DNA from: Williamsia sterculiae
GTDB lineage: Bacteria > Actinomycetota > Actinomycetes > Mycobacteriales > Mycobacteriaceae
Direction: 5' to 3'
DNA: 64,000 nucleotides
NCBI RefSeq assembly: GCF_900156495.1
Contig: NZ_FTNT01000005.1
Span: 64,148 to 128,147, forward strand
Positions 62,751 to 64,000 of the stretch are shown here, one piece after another; position 1 is the first letter of the stretch; each line of letters starts with the position of its first letter. The position numbers were made by a program, and so were the translations under genes. A model generated the notes under the pieces. It made no database searches. It saw nothing but the letters and a program-made list of their open reading frames with translations, and was not told where the DNA came from.

Positions 62751-64000
62751 GAGTCGGATCCCTCGGTCGGATGCGGTCGGGCGGCTCCGGAGGACGATCG
62801 AGACCCCGCGGTGTCCGGCGCCTCACCGGGGAGCAGCACCACGTCGTCGAGCGGTGGTCGCCGTGAACTGTGGTGGAAGTGACTCTGGGCCATCATGCGC
62901 TCCCGCTCGTCGGGTTCGGGGCGATCGAGGTCGGCGGGGTCGGGGCGACCGCGGAACCGACGCCAGAGACGCCGGCCCGAGAGCAATACCAGCAGGACCC
63001 CGGCGACCACGGTGATCCAGAAGAGTGGCTTTCCATATGCGTTGGAATGTACTGACAGCGACACACCGCTGCCCAACGTCACCCCGGTGGTGGTCGAGAG
63101 CGACATGTTGACCCGCACCGACCGCGACGAGTTCGCCGTGGCGGGCACCTGGATCTGCCGGGTGCCCCGTGGCGGGACCTCGATCACTCCGGCGTCGTCG
63201 ATTTTCAGCTCCTCCGGAGCCGACGTGCTCAACCGCGTCCGGATGGGGACCGGGAGGTCGTTGCGGATGACCAACAGCAGCGGACTGCGCTCGGAGGCGA
63301 GCGTGTACCCACCGCCCGGGTCGAGGATGCTGACCGACGCCCGCATGGCCGACAGTGTCGCGGTGGTCGCGGTCAGTCGAGCCTGCGACGCGGCGGCACC
63401 GGTCTGCACGTCCGCGACGGTGCCCTCCGGGTTGGTGTGCATCGCCCGCAGCATGTCCTCGTGCAGCGGGGCCAGATAGGTCTGCGGTGAGAGGTCGGCG
63501 TCGGAGCGCTGCACCATCGAGCCCTGCAACTGCCACGTACGGTCGGTCACCCCTCGCACGGTGTTCACGGTGCCGGTGGAGACATACGTGCCACCGACGG
63601 TGGTGTCCGGCGGCAACACCGATCGACCGGTGGTCGTGGTGCGCGACAGCGCGTCGGACAGGTCGGGCAGCGAGCGGGGGTTGGCCACCCCCGATTCCAC
63701 CAGCATCGATGCGGTGTCCAGCACCGCCGCGGCGTCGTCACCGGTGGCGTCCCAGATGGGGGGTGGCACCACCAACTCGCTGCGGCCCGCCGCGGACTGC
63801 CGCGCGGGGTCGGCGTCCGCGGCGGTGTCGGACGGGATCAGCGGGCTGTACGCCAGCGCCGCGGTGGCGGCGGCACGCCTGCTGACCGCCGACTCGTCGT
63901 CGAGCGGGAACCGTTGGTTCGCGCGGGTCAGCGCGGGTGTCGCCGGGGCCCGGCCCAACGCGGCCAACGCGGTGGTGACGGCCGGGTCGTAGGTGGCCAC
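62747..64000 (-). CDS. DUF6049 family membrane protein (Rv3909-like), cut by the right window edge
   Basis: The C-terminal about 417 residues of a large exported protein. The visible part is an extracytoplasmic region with beta-rich stretches (VTDRTWQLQGSMVQRSDADL, VSILDPGGGYTLASERSPLL, TRQIQVPATANSSRSVRVNM). One membrane helix (LFWITVVAGVLLVLLSG) and a cytosolic tail with Arg/Asp-rich sequence follow. It precedes murJ with a 4-bp overlap (GTGA), as in mycobacteria, which suggests a joint role in envelope assembly; the function is not established. The 5' end lies outside the window. Confidence 0.88.
   Translation of the reverse strand: MATYDPAVTTALAALGRAPATPALTRANQRFPLDDESAVSRRAAATAALAYSPLIPSDTAADADPARQSAAGRSELVVPPPIWDATGDDAAAVLDTASMLVESGVANPRSLPDLSDALSRTTTTGRSVLPPDTTVGGTYVSTGTVNTVRGVTDRTWQLQGSMVQRSDADLSPQTYLAPLHEDMLRAMHTNPEGTVADVQTGAAASQARLTATTATLSAMRASVSILDPGGGYTLASERSPLLLVIRNDLPVPIRTRLSTSAPEELKIDDAGVIEVPPRGTRQIQVPATANSSRSVRVNMSLSTTTGVTLGSGVSLSVHSNAYGKPLFWITVVAGVLLVLLSGRRLWRRFRGRPDPADLDRPEPDERERMMAQSHFHHSSRRPPLDDVVLLPGEAPDTAGSRSSSGAARPHPTEGSDS

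Overview
The window is a GC-rich actinobacterial chromosome segment spanning the replication origin. Gene content and order match the dnaA/oriC neighbourhood of mycolic-acid bacteria (Mycobacteriales): DUF6049-murJ-sigM-trxB-trxA-cwlM-GNAT-parB-parA-rsmG-jag-yidC-yidD-rnpA-rpmH-dnaA-dnaN-gnd-recF-DUF721-gyrB-gyrA-DUF3566-tRNA-Ile-tRNA-Ala, then cwsA-ppiA-PH-crgA-trpG-pknB-pknA-pbpA-rodA-pstP-fhaB-fhaA-tRNA-Leu. An antigen-85-like esterase, and a gnd gene between dnaN and recF, suggest Gordonia or a close relative. That genus call is inference; no search could be run.

Layout. 1-5 kb is an accessory flank: a DUF222/HNH protein cut by the window edge, an epoxide hydrolase divergent from a CGNR zinc-finger protein with two copies of a 17-bp palindrome between them, and small orphan genes. 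5.1-15.3 kb is the cell-wall and signalling operon (fhaA, fhaB, pstP, rodA, pbpA, a 38-codon coupled ORF, pknA, pknB). 15.3-19.4 kb holds a DUF1540 protein behind two DtxR/IdeR-like dyads, then trpG, crgA, a PH-domain protein, a rhomboid protease, ppiA and cwsA. 19.4-32.9 kb is a roughly 13-kb block that interrupts the order known from mycobacteria. It carries a DUF4190 protein, the esterase, a six-gene acyl-CoA catabolic operon with a divergent LysR regulator, a PadR regulator with a repeat-rich operator region, a membrane protein, a carotenoid-oxygenase-family enzyme and a Trp-rich orphan.

33.0-49.8 kb is the replication core. tRNA-Ala and tRNA-Ile flank a tiny ORF; then come DUF3566, gyrA, gyrB, DUF721/DciA, recF, gnd, dnaN, an oriC region with DnaA boxes, dnaA, and the outward-facing rpmH-rnpA-yidD-yidC-jag-rsmG set. 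49.8-64 kb carries parA-parB, a GNAT protein, cwlM, trxB-trxA, sigM, and a translationally coupled set DUF6049-murJ-tag-nitronate monooxygenase that leaves through the right edge. Four parS sites are visible: one at the rsmG start, two in tandem inside the start of parA, and one between gyrB and gyrA.

The genes form two linked programmes. One is origin function and segregation (DnaA, DnaN, RecF, gyrase, ParABS). The other is polar cell-wall growth: PknA/PknB/PstP signalling, FhaA and the MurJ pseudokinase, CwlM, RodA/PbpA, CrgA and CwsA. No CRISPR array, rRNA operon, prophage or intact insertion sequence was seen. The less ordinary points are regulatory sites and small ORFs inside otherwise conserved loci.
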